From Tepidisphaeraceae bacterium (lineage in GTDB: Bacteria > Planctomycetota > Phycisphaerae > Tepidisphaerales > Tepidisphaeraceae), in assembly GCA_025450555.1 (NCBI GenBank), contig JANWHF010000105.1, positions 1-7,219 of the forward strand: a DNA stretch of 7,219 bases. Direction: 5' to 3'. Position numbers and translations under genes: made by a program. The notes below the pieces were generated by a model. The model was not told where the DNA came from. It worked only from the letters and a program-made list of their open reading frames with translations, and did not search any database. Of the stretch, positions 1 to 6,283 are shown in pieces (the stretch's first letter is position 1; each line of letters begins with the position of its first letter).

Positions 1-24
1 GCCGCGCCCCACAGGTGGGGCGGC
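1..24. repeat. GC-rich hairpin at the left edge
   Basis: The arm CCCCA (7-11) pairs with TGGGG (16-20) around a 4-nt loop. G6:C21 and C5:G22 extend the stem, and further pairs are possible across a bulge. No T-run follows on the plus strand, so it is not a classic intrinsic terminator in that direction. It could be the end of a terminator or of an interspersed palindrome that starts outside the window. The rest of 25-139 shows AT-rich patches near 61-72 and 104-112, but no promoter could be assigned with confidence. Confidence 0.4.
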
Positions 25-139
25 TAAAGTGGGCAGGACTCCGCTGTTCGGCGGCGGCGGTGAATAAATTACTCTTTCCACCAGCAACATCCTCACCGCC
101 GTTGAATAATTATGGACGACCCCGCCTCTGCTAAAGGAA

Positions 140-1570
140 GTGGCGGAATCGCGGTTTCTACTGTCGGCACAGTGGTTTATGGAACGCGTCTTTCAACCAT
201 GTTCGCGTCGCACACTGCTGAGGTCCCTGGCGGCGGGGTCGAGCCTGCTGCTGCCCGGCATTTTGCAGACGGTGTTGAGCGATGAGGCGCGCGGAGCCAC
301 CGCACCGATCGATCCGCTGGCGCCAAAGCCGCCGCAATTCCCGGCTCGCGCCAAGCGCATAATTTTCATGAACATGTCCGGCGGCGTTTCGCACCTGGAC
401 ACGTTCGATCCCAAGCCGCGCCTCTATGCCGACGGTGGCAAGATTTCTTCCAATCGGCCCGGCGCGCGGCCATTTCTCGCCCCATTCTGGAAATTCCAAC
501 GCGGCGGAAAGTGCGGCGCGGAGGTTTCAGATCTGTTTCCCAATGTCCGCGAATGCATGGACGACATCTGCCTGATTCGCTCCATGCATGGCGACCATAA
601 CGACCATTTCCAGGCCACGCTCGGCATCCATACCGGTTCGGTCACCTTCGCCCGGCCATCGATCGGCTCCTGGGTGAGCTACGGCCTGGGAACGATGAAT
701 CAGAACCTGCCGTCGTTCGTGGTGCTCGCGCCGTATCTGCCTTACGCGGGAAGCCAGGTCTGGTCGAGCGATTTCCTGCCGGGCTGTCATCAAGGCACGC
801 GCGTGCTGGCTGGCGATGAGCCAATTCCTGATCTCAAAAGGCGATCGGTTTCGCCGGAGATTCAGGAAATGGAGTTGGGGTTGCTGGCCAAGTTCAATCG
901 CCGCCATCAGCTTGGCCGCGAGAATGACCCGGCACTTGCCGCCCGCATCAAGAGCTTCGAGACGGCCTTTGGAATGCAGGCGGAGATGCCCGAGGTTCTG
1001 GATCTTCGCGGCGAGACCGATGCCACGCTCGATCTGTATGGCCTGCCGCGCGGCAGCACCAAGGGCTTCGCCTGGCAATGCATCATCGCCCGGCGGCTTG
1101 CCGAGCGAGGTGTGCGATTCATAGAACTCATCGACACCGGCTCCAGCACCAACTGGGACAGCCATTCCGATATGCACGCCCATGGCCCGCTGGCTCAAAA
1201 TGTCGATCGGCCCATCGCCGGCCTGCTCAAAGACCTGAAAAACCGCGGCATGCTCGACGACACGCTGGTCGTCTGGACCACCGAGTTTGGCCGCACGCCC
1301 ACGACCGACGCCCCCAAAGGACGAAGCCACCACATGTCCTGCTATTCAAGCTGGATGGCCGGCGGCGGTGTCCGCGGCGGCATGACCTACGGCGTCAGCG
1401 ACACCTACGGCGACAAGCCCGTCGAAAACCCCGTCCACGTCCACGATTTCCACGCCACGATTCTCTATCTCCTCGGCTTCGACCACACCAAACTCACCTT
1501 CCGGCATGCCGGAAGGGATTTCAGGCTGACGGATGTGTCGGGGACGGTGATTAAAGATATTGTGGCGTAG
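140..1570 (+). CDS. Tat-exported DUF1501 family protein
   Basis: This is a full-length DUF1501 protein (476 aa), an alkaline-phosphatase-superfamily-like family abundant in Planctomycetes. Its substrate is not known. The N-terminus has a twin-arginine signal: SRRTLL at residues 23-28, a hydrophobic stretch to about 46, and a possible cleavage after GATA (52-55). Family blocks follow in order: a MSGGVSHLDTFDPKP segment (79-93), SIGSWVSYGLG then NLPSFVVL, FLPGCHQGTRV, NWDSH (338-342), TTEFGRTP (380-387) and GRSHHM (394-399). The conserved Asp, His and Glu residues are plausible metal ligands by analogy with the superfamily. The start is uncertain. GTG 140 has AAGGAA directly against it, too close for ideal Shine-Dalgarno use, while ATG 179 gives a neat 8-residue n-region before SRR but has no clear ribosome site. 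Family members usually neighbour DUF1549/DUF1553 cytochrome-like genes, which would lie upstream of this window. The stop is 9 bp from the convergent DUF4304 stop, with no terminator between. Confidence 0.92.
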   Translation: MAESRFLLSAQWFMERVFQPCSRRTLLRSLAAGSSLLLPGILQTVLSDEARGATAPIDPLAPKPPQFPARAKRIIFMNMSGGVSHLDTFDPKPRLYADGGKISSNRPGARPFLAPFWKFQRGGKCGAEVSDLFPNVRECMDDICLIRSMHGDHNDHFQATLGIHTGSVTFARPSIGSWVSYGLGTMNQNLPSFVVLAPYLPYAGSQVWSSDFLPGCHQGTRVLAGDEPIPDLKRRSVSPEIQEMELGLLAKFNRRHQLGRENDPALAARIKSFETAFGMQAEMPEVLDLRGETDATLDLYGLPRGSTKGFAWQCIIARRLAERGVRFIELIDTGSSTNWDSHSDMHAHGPLAQNVDRPIAGLLKDLKNRGMLDDTLVVWTTEFGRTPTTDAPKGRSHHMSCYSSWMAGGGVRGGMTYGVSDTYGDKPVENPVHVHDFHATILYLLGFDHTKLTFRHAGRDFRLTDVSGTVIKDIVA

Positions 1571-1579
1571 CTTCGGTCT

Positions 1580-2095
1580 TTACTTGTGGTTCTCAGACGA
1601 TTCACCGGCGTACCATTCATCGGCTTGGTCGAGAAATGGAAGCACCGATTGCGCCACCGAGTCATAGGAAATTGGCGGCTCACTTGAACTGAAAAGAATC
1701 TTCCAGAAACGGGCAACAAATCCGCCCGACGGCGGCGGGCGGGAATCGTAACGAAACCAGCTATCGGTGCCGCCTCCGCCAAAGGGCTGCAGTCGTTGTC
1801 GCTCGTCAGGGTGAAGATCCTGTGCCGTAACTTTGGCCGGCGGAATTTCCTTGCCCCAGGAGGTAGTGATGCCGCCGGGGGGGCACCTTGAGATCTCGAT
1901 AACAAACCCACCGCCGTTCCGGTCGAACTGAAAAGTAAGCAGGTCAATTTGGCGATCGGTTCGTCTGCGAAAATGCGGAAACGAACCACGAAATCCTCGT
2001 TCGCGCATCTGCGGAACGACGATCTCCTTGATGGAAGCGATCATTTGATCTCGAGACTCTGACATTGGCCGATGCAGTTGAGATAATAGCTTCAC
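1580..2095 (-). CDS. DUF4304 domain protein, third gene of the hicBA unit
   Basis: The protein (171 aa, or 161 aa from ATG 2065) matches what I recall of the DUF4304 family: an N-terminal helix, PQMRERGFRGSFPHFRR (28-44), then IDLLTFQFDRNGGGFVIEIS, a WGKEIPP segment and a later WFRYD. The function of the family is unknown. No signal peptide or membrane segment is visible, so it is probably cytoplasmic. The frame begins at GTG 2095, whose G is the last base of the hicA stop codon (TAGTG). That arrangement suggests translational coupling, since neither GTG 2095 nor ATG 2065 has a good Shine-Dalgarno. The domain itself starts after residue 18, so ATG 2065 is equally compatible with it. A run of seven C (sense strand) near 1877-1883 lies in the Cys-Pro-Pro-Gly-Gly segment and is a possible slippage site, though the frame is intact. 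Family assignment is fairly secure; any role connected with HicAB is inference. Confidence 0.82.
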   Translation of the reverse strand: MKLLSQLHRPMSESRDQMIASIKEIVVPQMRERGFRGSFPHFRRRTDRQIDLLTFQFDRNGGGFVIEISRCPPGGITTSWGKEIPPAKVTAQDLHPDERQRLQPFGGGGTDSWFRYDSRPPPSGGFVARFWKILFSSSEPPISYDSVAQSVLPFLDQADEWYAGESSENHK

Positions 2096-2313
2096 TAAAG
2101 CAGCAACGAGAAATGTTCCTTCGAGATACCAGCTTCCCGTATGAGCGCTCGCAATGTTCCCTTTGCCAATTCACGATGATCGGGAACAGTCAAGCGACGA
2201 AGGCTGGGATGGCGGAGAATAATGTGGCTGCCAGTCTGATGGTCCACTACATAACCCAGTTTGCAAAACGCAGCGACGGCGTCTCGACCCGAGCAAATCG
2301 GTAGCCGAGTCAC
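2095..2313 (-). CDS. hicA: HicA-family mRNA interferase toxin
   Basis: This is a 72-residue HicA/YcfA-type protein with a double-stranded-RNA-binding-like fold. Known family members cleave mRNA in the cytoplasm and are neutralised by HicB. Visible signatures are an early SGRDAV segment (8-13), LGYVVDHQTGSHIILRH (19-35) with the expected catalytic His30 in GSH, then RRLTVPDHRELAKGTLRALIREAGIS near the C-terminus. Length is normal for the family and no key residue is missing, so the toxin looks intact. The start is GTG 2313, which shares GTGA with the hicB stop, a 4-nt overlap typical of coupled translation. HicA would therefore be made only after HicB from the same message. The stop TAG overlaps the GTG of the following DUF4304 frame. 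Confidence 0.93.
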   Translation of the reverse strand: MTRLPICSGRDAVAAFCKLGYVVDHQTGSHIILRHPSLRRLTVPDHRELAKGTLRALIREAGISKEHFSLLL

Positions 2314-2522
2314 GGTCCTACCTCTACGATCTCCTCAGTTATGGGAAGTGGAATTGGGTCCCCATGCTTTCGGAGACTTTCGAGATATCCGGCAATGGCA
2401 TCCTTGATGTTGGCTAACGCCTCCTCACGCGACTGGCCTTGTGAGATGCAGCCTGGCAGCGCAGGGCATTCCGCAACAAACTGGCTATCCTCATCTTGCT
2501 CAATCAACACTCGATATCGCAC
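2310..2522 (-). CDS. hicB: HicB-family antitoxin, short form
   Basis: This is a 70-residue HicB-like antitoxin with the partial RNase H-like fold. It starts with a beta strand (RYRVLIEQDED, 2-12), followed by FVAECPALPGCISQGQ (15-30) and SREEALANIKDAI (31-43), which are hallmarks of the family. Its role is to bind and block HicA. The start is GTG 2522, backed by GGAGAG at 2532-2527 with 4 nt between it and the start. The gene precedes hicA, the antitoxin-first order. The protein ends soon after the RNase H-like part and has no visible C-terminal helix-turn-helix or ribbon-helix-helix. Autorepression of the usual kind is therefore not supported by its own sequence. No convincing promoter was found between here and 2746. 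Confidence 0.92.
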   Translation of the reverse strand: MRYRVLIEQDEDSQFVAECPALPGCISQGQSREEALANIKDAIAGYLESLRKHGDPIPLPITEEIVEVGP

Positions 2523-2526
2523 AGAG

Positions 2527-2532
2527 CTCTCC
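2527..2532 (-). promoter_or_regulatory. ribosome binding site of hicB
   Basis: GGAGAG on the minus strand lies 4 nt upstream of the GTG at 2522. It fixes the hicB start. It is also the only clear Shine-Dalgarno in the three-gene unit, consistent with downstream translation by coupling. Confidence 0.6.
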
Positions 2533-2583
2533 AGTAAGCGCCGCCAAAATCATCGAGCCACAAGGAACAAAGATCAAGCGCTG

Positions 2584-2703
2584 TCAGTTCGCAGGGGCGA
2601 TTCCTAAATCCTTGACGAAGAACACAAAGTGCGCGCACTCCCCCAGCACGATGGTGCACCCGCCGCAGATCAGCCAGACAACGATCCAACAGGCAGTTTG
2701 AGA
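2584..2703 (-). pseudogene. possible remnant of a membrane-protein gene
   Basis: Between an in-frame TAA (2706-2704) and TGA (2586-2584), one minus-strand frame reads a strongly hydrophobic, Trp/Cys-rich run: CWIVVWLICGGCTIVLGEC, then AHFVFFVKDLGIAPAN. It resembles one or two transmembrane segments. There is no ATG and no ribosome binding site, and the frame is only 40 codons. It may be a decayed gene end or chance. Apart from this, 2523-2746 shows nothing recognisable. Confidence 0.15.
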
Positions 2704-2746
2704 TTATTCGGGAGGCGCATACGCCAACAAAATTGCTTTGCCCGCG

Positions 2747-3043
2747 TCAGGCTCGATGTCCGTTGCCTGATGGCGCTGACGGTTGTCCAGGCGCGTTTGT
2801 CGATCCCGCCTCATCGGCGGCTTCTTTATTTACCGCCCGGCCATAGGTGATGTTTCGCGGCGCGCGGACGTAGCGATTGGGCACGCACCAGATTTCGCCA
2901 TTTTCGTCCATGTCGATGATCCAGACCAGATCATCATCCCGATGGCCCGGCTCAATAAGATTGGCGACGCCTTTTCCCGTTGGCCCGATCCATCCCGGGC
3001 CGCCCACAACGACGCGCACCAGCGGCGGGTTGAGTTGAAGCAT
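2747..3043 (-). CDS. small conserved-looking protein of unknown function
   Basis: I do not recognise a named family. From ATG 3043 the product is 98 aa. It opens with MLQLNPPLVRV, has a Gly-rich GGPGWIGPTGKGVA segment, then DDDLVWIIDMDENGEIWCVPN (about 36-56) and RAPRNITYGR (about 59-68), followed by a low-complexity Ala/Ser/Gly/Pro tail of about 30 residues. The combination of an NPP start, a hydrophobic WIIDMD strand, GEIW, PN and N-T-x-GR resembles small uncharacterised proteins I remember from planctomycete and phage genomes; that memory is weak evidence. The frame stays open up to ATG 3118, but neither start has a Shine-Dalgarno and the conserved-looking part begins at 3043. No signal peptide or membrane helix is seen. 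The gene is divergent from the helicase. Confidence 0.6.
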   Translation of the reverse strand: MLQLNPPLVRVVVGGPGWIGPTGKGVANLIEPGHRDDDLVWIIDMDENGEIWCVPNRYVRAPRNITYGRAVNKEAADEAGSTNAPGQPSAPSGNGHRA

Positions 3044-3163
3044 GCTCAGGCAGCCACAAACGGAGTGCCAGGCTCTGCGGCGGCGCGCATTGGGGCTAAA
3101 AATTGTTTGGGAACCCATGTGCGGTGCGATTCGACGTTCGATTGCGAACTTTTGCCGAACTTA

Positions 3164-3191
3164 TGGACAATGGCTGACGTACCGATATAAT
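3164..3191 (+). promoter_or_regulatory. near-consensus sigma70-type promoter for the helicase gene
   Basis: TGGACA (3164-3169, 5 of 6 consensus bases) is followed after 16 nt by a perfect TATAAT (3186-3191). Transcription would start near 3198 and leave a leader of about 150 nt before the helicase ATG. The match stands out in GC-rich surroundings. It is oriented toward the helicase and away from the divergent small gene. Confidence 0.6.
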
Positions 3192-3272
3192 GTGGTCGAA
3201 AGACAACTGCCTGCCTCGACTTTTCATGAAGCCCGCGTTCGCGGCACTTTCCTGATCCGAAGCCCAGTTGTA

Positions 3273-3324
3273 GCGCACCGGCTGATTTTTTGTCCGGCAT
3301 CTGCCGGCGGTCCTTCGGGTGCGC
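3273..3324 (+). promoter_or_regulatory. foldable segment in the helicase 5' leader
   Basis: GCGCACC (3273-3279) is perfectly complementary to GGTGCGC (3318-3324). Between them, CCGGC (3294-3298) pairs with GCCGG (3303-3307) around the tetraloop ATCT. A second CCGGC at 3278-3282 could take the same partner and would break the outer helix. The fold ends 10 nt before the AGAAGG ribosome site (3335-3340). This could tune translation, but it is a hand-drawn structure with no supporting covariation. Confidence 0.35.
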
Positions 3325-3347
3325 ATTGTTCGCCAGAAGGAATCTCC

Positions 3348-4730
3348 ATGCAGTTTGCCGAACTGGGTTTGGCCCAGCCGATTCTCCGTGCTCTTGTCTC
3401 CGAAGCTTATGAAACCGCCACGCCGATTCAGGCGCAGGCGATCCCGCCAGCGATGGCGCGCCGCGACATTTTAGGTTGCGCGCAGACTGGTACCGGTAAA
3501 ACAGCAGCCTTTGCGCTGCCCATTTTGCATCGCCTTGCCGCTGCTCCCGGTTCCGCAAGTGGAGCCAAGCCGCGCGCCCTCGTGCTCTGCCCGACGCGCG
3601 AGCTGGCCAATCAGATTGCCCAGAGCTTTGCCACGTATGGCAAGCATCTGGCACTCCGCTGTGCCGTCATCTTTGGCGGTGTGAATCAGAATCCACAGGC
3701 ACAGGCGATTCGCCGTGGGCTCGATATTCTCGTCGCGACGCCAGGCCGTTTGCTGGACCTGATGAATCAGGGCCTGGTTGACCTGACCAAAATCGAAGTG
3801 CTGGTGCTCGATGAAGCCGATCGCATGCTCGACATGGGCTTCATCCACGACATTCGCAGGATCGTGGCCAAGCTTCGCACCGAGCGCCAGACGATGCTGT
3901 TCTCGGCGACGATGCCGACGGAAGTCCGCCGATTGGCCGAGATGTTCCTGAAGAATCCGGCGGTCGTGCAGGTGGCGCATGTTGCTGCGACGGCCGATGC
4001 GATTGCGCAGTCGGTCTATTTTGTGCCGCGTCGCAGCAAAGCCGCTTTGCTGGCACATTTGTATGACCATCTTTCGATGGCGCGCACGATTGTCTTCACG
4101 CGCACCAAGCATGGAGCCGACCGCGTCGTCCGGCATCTCCATTCGCGGGGCATTCGTTCCGAGGCCATTCACGGCAACAAAAGCCAGAACGCTCGGCAGC
4201 GAGCGCTGGAGAATTTCCGCAGCAACAAAACACCGGTGCTGGTGGCGACTGATATCGCCTCGCGCGGGATCGACGTGGATGGCATCACCCACGTCGTCAA
4301 CTACGATTTGACCGATGAGCCGGAGACGTATGTCCATCGCATCGGGCGCACGGCACGTGCCGGCGCGAGTGGCGTCGCATTATCGTTCTGCGATCCAGAA
4401 GAACTCCCCAATCTCAAGGCGATTGAACGCCTGATCCGCAAGCCCATTGCCGTTTGCAAGGATCTTCCGACATTCGAGGCAGAGCCGGTGCATCAGCAGC
4501 CGGCGCGGCACGCCAATCAGCATCAGCCCCATCGGCCGATGCGTCATCCGCATGGTGGAGAGCAGCGAAGTAATGAGCGACACGCTCCGGCGTCAGCCGC
4601 CCGGCATCCGCTGCAGGCTTTTCGTGGGAAGTCCGGAAAGGGCAGTGGCAATTCATTCGAACAAAAGCGTCGATGGAATGGCCCGAAGCATGCCCAGCGC
4701 GGGGCACGGCCTCAGATGGGTCGACGGTAG
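3348..4730 (+). CDS. DEAD-box ATP-dependent RNA helicase, RhlE-like
   Basis: A 460-residue DEAD-box helicase that would use ATP to unwind or remodel RNA (ribosome assembly, mRNA decay or cold adaptation in relatives). All core motifs are intact: Q-motif region with Phe3 and PIQAQAIP (26-33), Walker A AQTGTGKT (45-52), PTRELA (82-87), GG (110-111), TPGR (131-134), DEAD (155-158), SAT (186-188), IVFTRTKHG (248-256), ATDIASRGID (300-309) and HRIGRTAR (330-337). After about residue 385 comes a 75-residue tail rich in His, Arg, Gln and Pro, probably a disordered RNA-binding extension. ATG 3348 is chosen because AGAAGG (3335-3340) lies 7 nt upstream and the protein then begins at the Q motif, MQFAELGL. 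The frame stays open back to 3042, but that extension crosses the promoter and has no family features. RhlE is the closest subfamily by overall look; other RhlE/DbpA-like paralogues cannot be excluded. It converges on the OMPP1 gene. Confidence 0.95.
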   Translation: MQFAELGLAQPILRALVSEAYETATPIQAQAIPPAMARRDILGCAQTGTGKTAAFALPILHRLAAAPGSASGAKPRALVLCPTRELANQIAQSFATYGKHLALRCAVIFGGVNQNPQAQAIRRGLDILVATPGRLLDLMNQGLVDLTKIEVLVLDEADRMLDMGFIHDIRRIVAKLRTERQTMLFSATMPTEVRRLAEMFLKNPAVVQVAHVAATADAIAQSVYFVPRRSKAALLAHLYDHLSMARTIVFTRTKHGADRVVRHLHSRGIRSEAIHGNKSQNARQRALENFRSNKTPVLVATDIASRGIDVDGITHVVNYDLTDEPETYVHRIGRTARAGASGVALSFCDPEELPNLKAIERLIRKPIAVCKDLPTFEAEPVHQQPARHANQHQPHRPMRHPHGGEQRSNERHAPASAARHPLQAFRGKSGKGSGNSFEQKRRWNGPKHAQRGARPQMGRR

Positions 4731-4736
4731 GGCGAT

Positions 4737-4805
4737 CGCAAGTGTAGCACAGGCTTCCAGCCTTTGATTTTAGTTTCACAGCCTGGAAGGCTGTGCTACG
4801 TTGCG
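4737..4805. repeat. large imperfect palindrome between convergent genes; possible two-way terminator
   Basis: The left arm 4744-4762, starting GTAGCACAG, and the right arm 4781-4799, ending CTGTGCTAC, are complementary at 17 of 19 positions. Outside them CGCAA (4737-4741) pairs with TTGCG (4801-4805). The loop is AT-rich (4763-4780). Each arm can also fold alone: AGGCT-TCC-AGCCT on the left and ACAGCC-TGGAA-GGCTGT on the right. It fills the gap between two stop codons, so it fits a bidirectional transcription stop, although there is no long T-run. The wording of the arms resembles interspersed palindromes I recall from planctomycete genomes; copy number cannot be judged here. Confidence 0.7.
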
Positions 4806-6023
4806 CTACAGCTTGTACCCAGCCGTTAGCATCAGGCAGTTCATCTGGTTGTCCCAGGTGCCGTCGGTCAGCGGCGAGTAAAGGTTGTCGTGAATGTGGC
4901 GACGCTCGCGGTAGATGTACTGATAGGCCAAATCGATGCTCCAGCGATCGGTCTCATACCCGATGCCGGCGGCAAACAAATGGTAGTTTGAATCCGGAAC
5001 GAGTGGTGAGAACGTAGACGTCGGGATCGCGTTCTGTCCATAAGCGTAGCCGGCCCGAAGCACCCAATGGGGGGTCAGGTCGTATTGCGCGCCAAGGCGG
5101 AAGGTGAAGCCGCTCTTCCAGTCATAGACCGTCTTCTGCCCGTTGAAGTGAGGATCGCTGGAGGAGATGGAGCTTTTCTCGAATGAGCTCCAGTCGGTCC
5201 AGATGACGTCGGCTTCGACTTTGAGCGGCTCAATGGGCCGGACGGCATAACCGATGCCGGCGCTCTGCGGAAAATCGAGTGCGGTGCTGGCTGAGCTGGG
5301 ACCAATTTCCGGCACTCCCTTGGCAGTGATGCGAGCATCGCCGTCAAAATCCAAGTGGTAGGGCGAGCGATAGTAGGCGCCGATTGTACTTCGCGAGTCG
5401 ATCTTCCACATGATGCCCGGGGTAACTCCGACCGCTTCATCATGCCCGCGGAAGTGAAACGTGCCCTCGGGGATGGGCGGCGCACCCAACATCACATTCC
5501 GCCGAACGTTCAACTCTCCCCAGTAGGCATTGAGCGCAACACCGGCCGAAAGATGATCGTTGATTTTGTATGAAACGGTGGGTGATATGCTCAGCAGGGT
5601 GAGGCTCGCCTTATCGACCAGCAGGGCAAGCGGCCCTTTGTTGCCCCAGTCTTCATTGATCCCCATGGTGTCATTCAAGCCGATGCCGAAGCGCCATCGA
5701 TCAAGGCCAAAGTCAGTTTCCGCGTACAGATGGGGGAGGACCGACGGCAGGCGCATCGATTCCCCGCCTTCTCCGCTGAAATGAAATTCAGGGAAGATAG
5801 CAAACACGCCGCCGGAGAAATGGGTACCTTTGAGCTGCGTGAGTCCTGCAGGGTTGTAAAAGATCGCGGAGGGATCATCCGCCTGTGCGGTAAAGGCGTC
5901 GGCCTGGCCGGCCGCTCGCGCGCCCTGTTGCGGGACTTCGATTCCGCCGCCTCGTGCAATGGAGACGAGGCCAAAGCCGAGTGCTGCGACAAACACAATT
6001 CGCCGGAAGGTATTCAAATGCAT
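4806..6023 (-). CDS. OMPP1/FadL/TodX family outer-membrane channel
   Basis: This is a 405-residue beta-barrel protein of the FadL/TodX type, which carries long-chain fatty acids or other hydrophobic compounds across the outer membrane. From ATG 6023 there is a signal peptide (Arg7-Arg8, hydrophobic 9-22, likely cleavage near residue 25). The family N-terminal hatch follows: IEVPQQGARAAGQADAFTAQ (28-47) then ADDPSAIFYNPAGLTQL (48-64) with NPAG at 57-60. The remainder alternates amphipathic strands rich in Tyr, Trp and Gly, such as SAGIGYAVRPIEPLKVEADV and FRLGAQYDLTPHWVLRAGYAYG, and ends in LTAGYKL. The last residue is Leu, where many porins have Phe. GGTGAG (6036-6031), 7 nt upstream, supports ATG 6023. 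A longer frame from 6122 adds 33 residues unlike a signal peptide and lacks a ribosome site. The actual substrate cannot be told from sequence. No adjacent fatty-acid gene is visible. Confidence 0.93.
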   Translation of the reverse strand: MHLNTFRRIVFVAALGFGLVSIARGGGIEVPQQGARAAGQADAFTAQADDPSAIFYNPAGLTQLKGTHFSGGVFAIFPEFHFSGEGGESMRLPSVLPHLYAETDFGLDRWRFGIGLNDTMGINEDWGNKGPLALLVDKASLTLLSISPTVSYKINDHLSAGVALNAYWGELNVRRNVMLGAPPIPEGTFHFRGHDEAVGVTPGIMWKIDSRSTIGAYYRSPYHLDFDGDARITAKGVPEIGPSSASTALDFPQSAGIGYAVRPIEPLKVEADVIWTDWSSFEKSSISSSDPHFNGQKTVYDWKSGFTFRLGAQYDLTPHWVLRAGYAYGQNAIPTSTFSPLVPDSNYHLFAAGIGYETDRWSIDLAYQYIYRERRHIHDNLYSPLTDGTWDNQMNCLMLTAGYKL

Positions 6024-6053
6024 GATAGGTCTCACCGCTGGACGAGGCGGTCG

Positions 6054-6070
6054 TGACATCCGTCGTGTCA
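6054..6070. promoter_or_regulatory. spaced inverted repeat in the OMPP1 leader
   Basis: TGACA (6054-6058) and TGTCA (6066-6070) form a perfect 5-bp inverted repeat with a 7-nt spacer, 31 to 47 nt upstream of the OMPP1 ATG. The geometry suits a dimeric repressor site. Half-sites this short also occur by chance, and no regulator is encoded nearby. Confidence 0.2.
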
Positions 6071-6162
6071 GTGCGCTTCCACAGCGCCGACAGAATGCAA
6101 CCGCCTCGGACACCTCGACCATCGGCAGAAAATGGGGTGGACCTGATCGTCTGTAACGACTG

Positions 6163-6191
6163 GGTATATTGATAGAAGCTTGCTGGGCGAA
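6163..6191 (-). promoter_or_regulatory. weak promoter candidate for the OMPP1 gene
   Basis: On the minus strand TTCGCC (6191-6186) is followed after 17 nt by TATACC (6168-6163). Spacing is ideal, but only 3 and 4 of 6 bases match consensus. It would give a leader of about 130 nt containing the spaced inverted repeat. Confidence 0.22.
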
Positions 6192-6232
6192 TGAATGGAA
6201 CCGGCTGTCGCAATTGCAGCGCCGATAGTCTT

Positions 6233-6271
6233 ATAAAAGGGGCGACGGCTTCCCTGAACCCCTCTTTTTAT
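6233..6271. terminator. terminator-like hairpin
   Basis: AGGGG (6238-6242) pairs with CCCCT (6259-6263), and ATAAA (6233-6237) with TTTAT (6267-6271) across a 3-nt bulge. On the plus strand the GC stem is followed by a T5 run; on the minus strand the run is shorter. The 16-nt loop weakens it. No gene ends here in either direction, so if it terminates anything, that is an unannotated transcript. Confidence 0.35.
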
Positions 6272-6283
6272 CAAGTCCTTGTT

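Noticed and set aside
112..297. ATG 112 frame with AT-rich upstream sequence as an alternative start for the first gene
   Set aside because: It is out of frame with DUF1501 and stops near 296 without a domain. A frameshift is not needed, since the DUF1501 frame is complete with its Tat signal.
527..1333. Long 268-codon minus-strand frame inside the DUF1501 gene
   Set aside because: It is antisense to a clearly coding DUF1501 frame with all family blocks, has no recognisable domain, and is explained by high GC giving few stop codons.
2583..3190. Several plus-strand frames over the region between hicB and the helicase
   Set aside because: None has a ribosome site or recognisable motifs. The minus-strand frame at 3043-2747 looks like the coding one where they overlap.
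3042..3347. N-terminal extension of the helicase frame back to ATG 3042
   Set aside because: It would cross the strong promoter and the foldable leader and has no family similarity. ATG 3348 has a good ribosome site and begins at the Q motif.
3471..4337. 288-codon minus-strand frame opposite the helicase
   Set aside because: It is antisense to an intact helicase core, and its composition is a mirror of the plus-strand codons with no motif of its own.
6024..6122. Upstream in-frame extension of the OMPP1 gene, including a CRRCGS stretch that looks like half a zinc ribbon
   Set aside because: There is no second Cys pair and no ribosome site at 6122, and the signal peptide requires a start at 6023.
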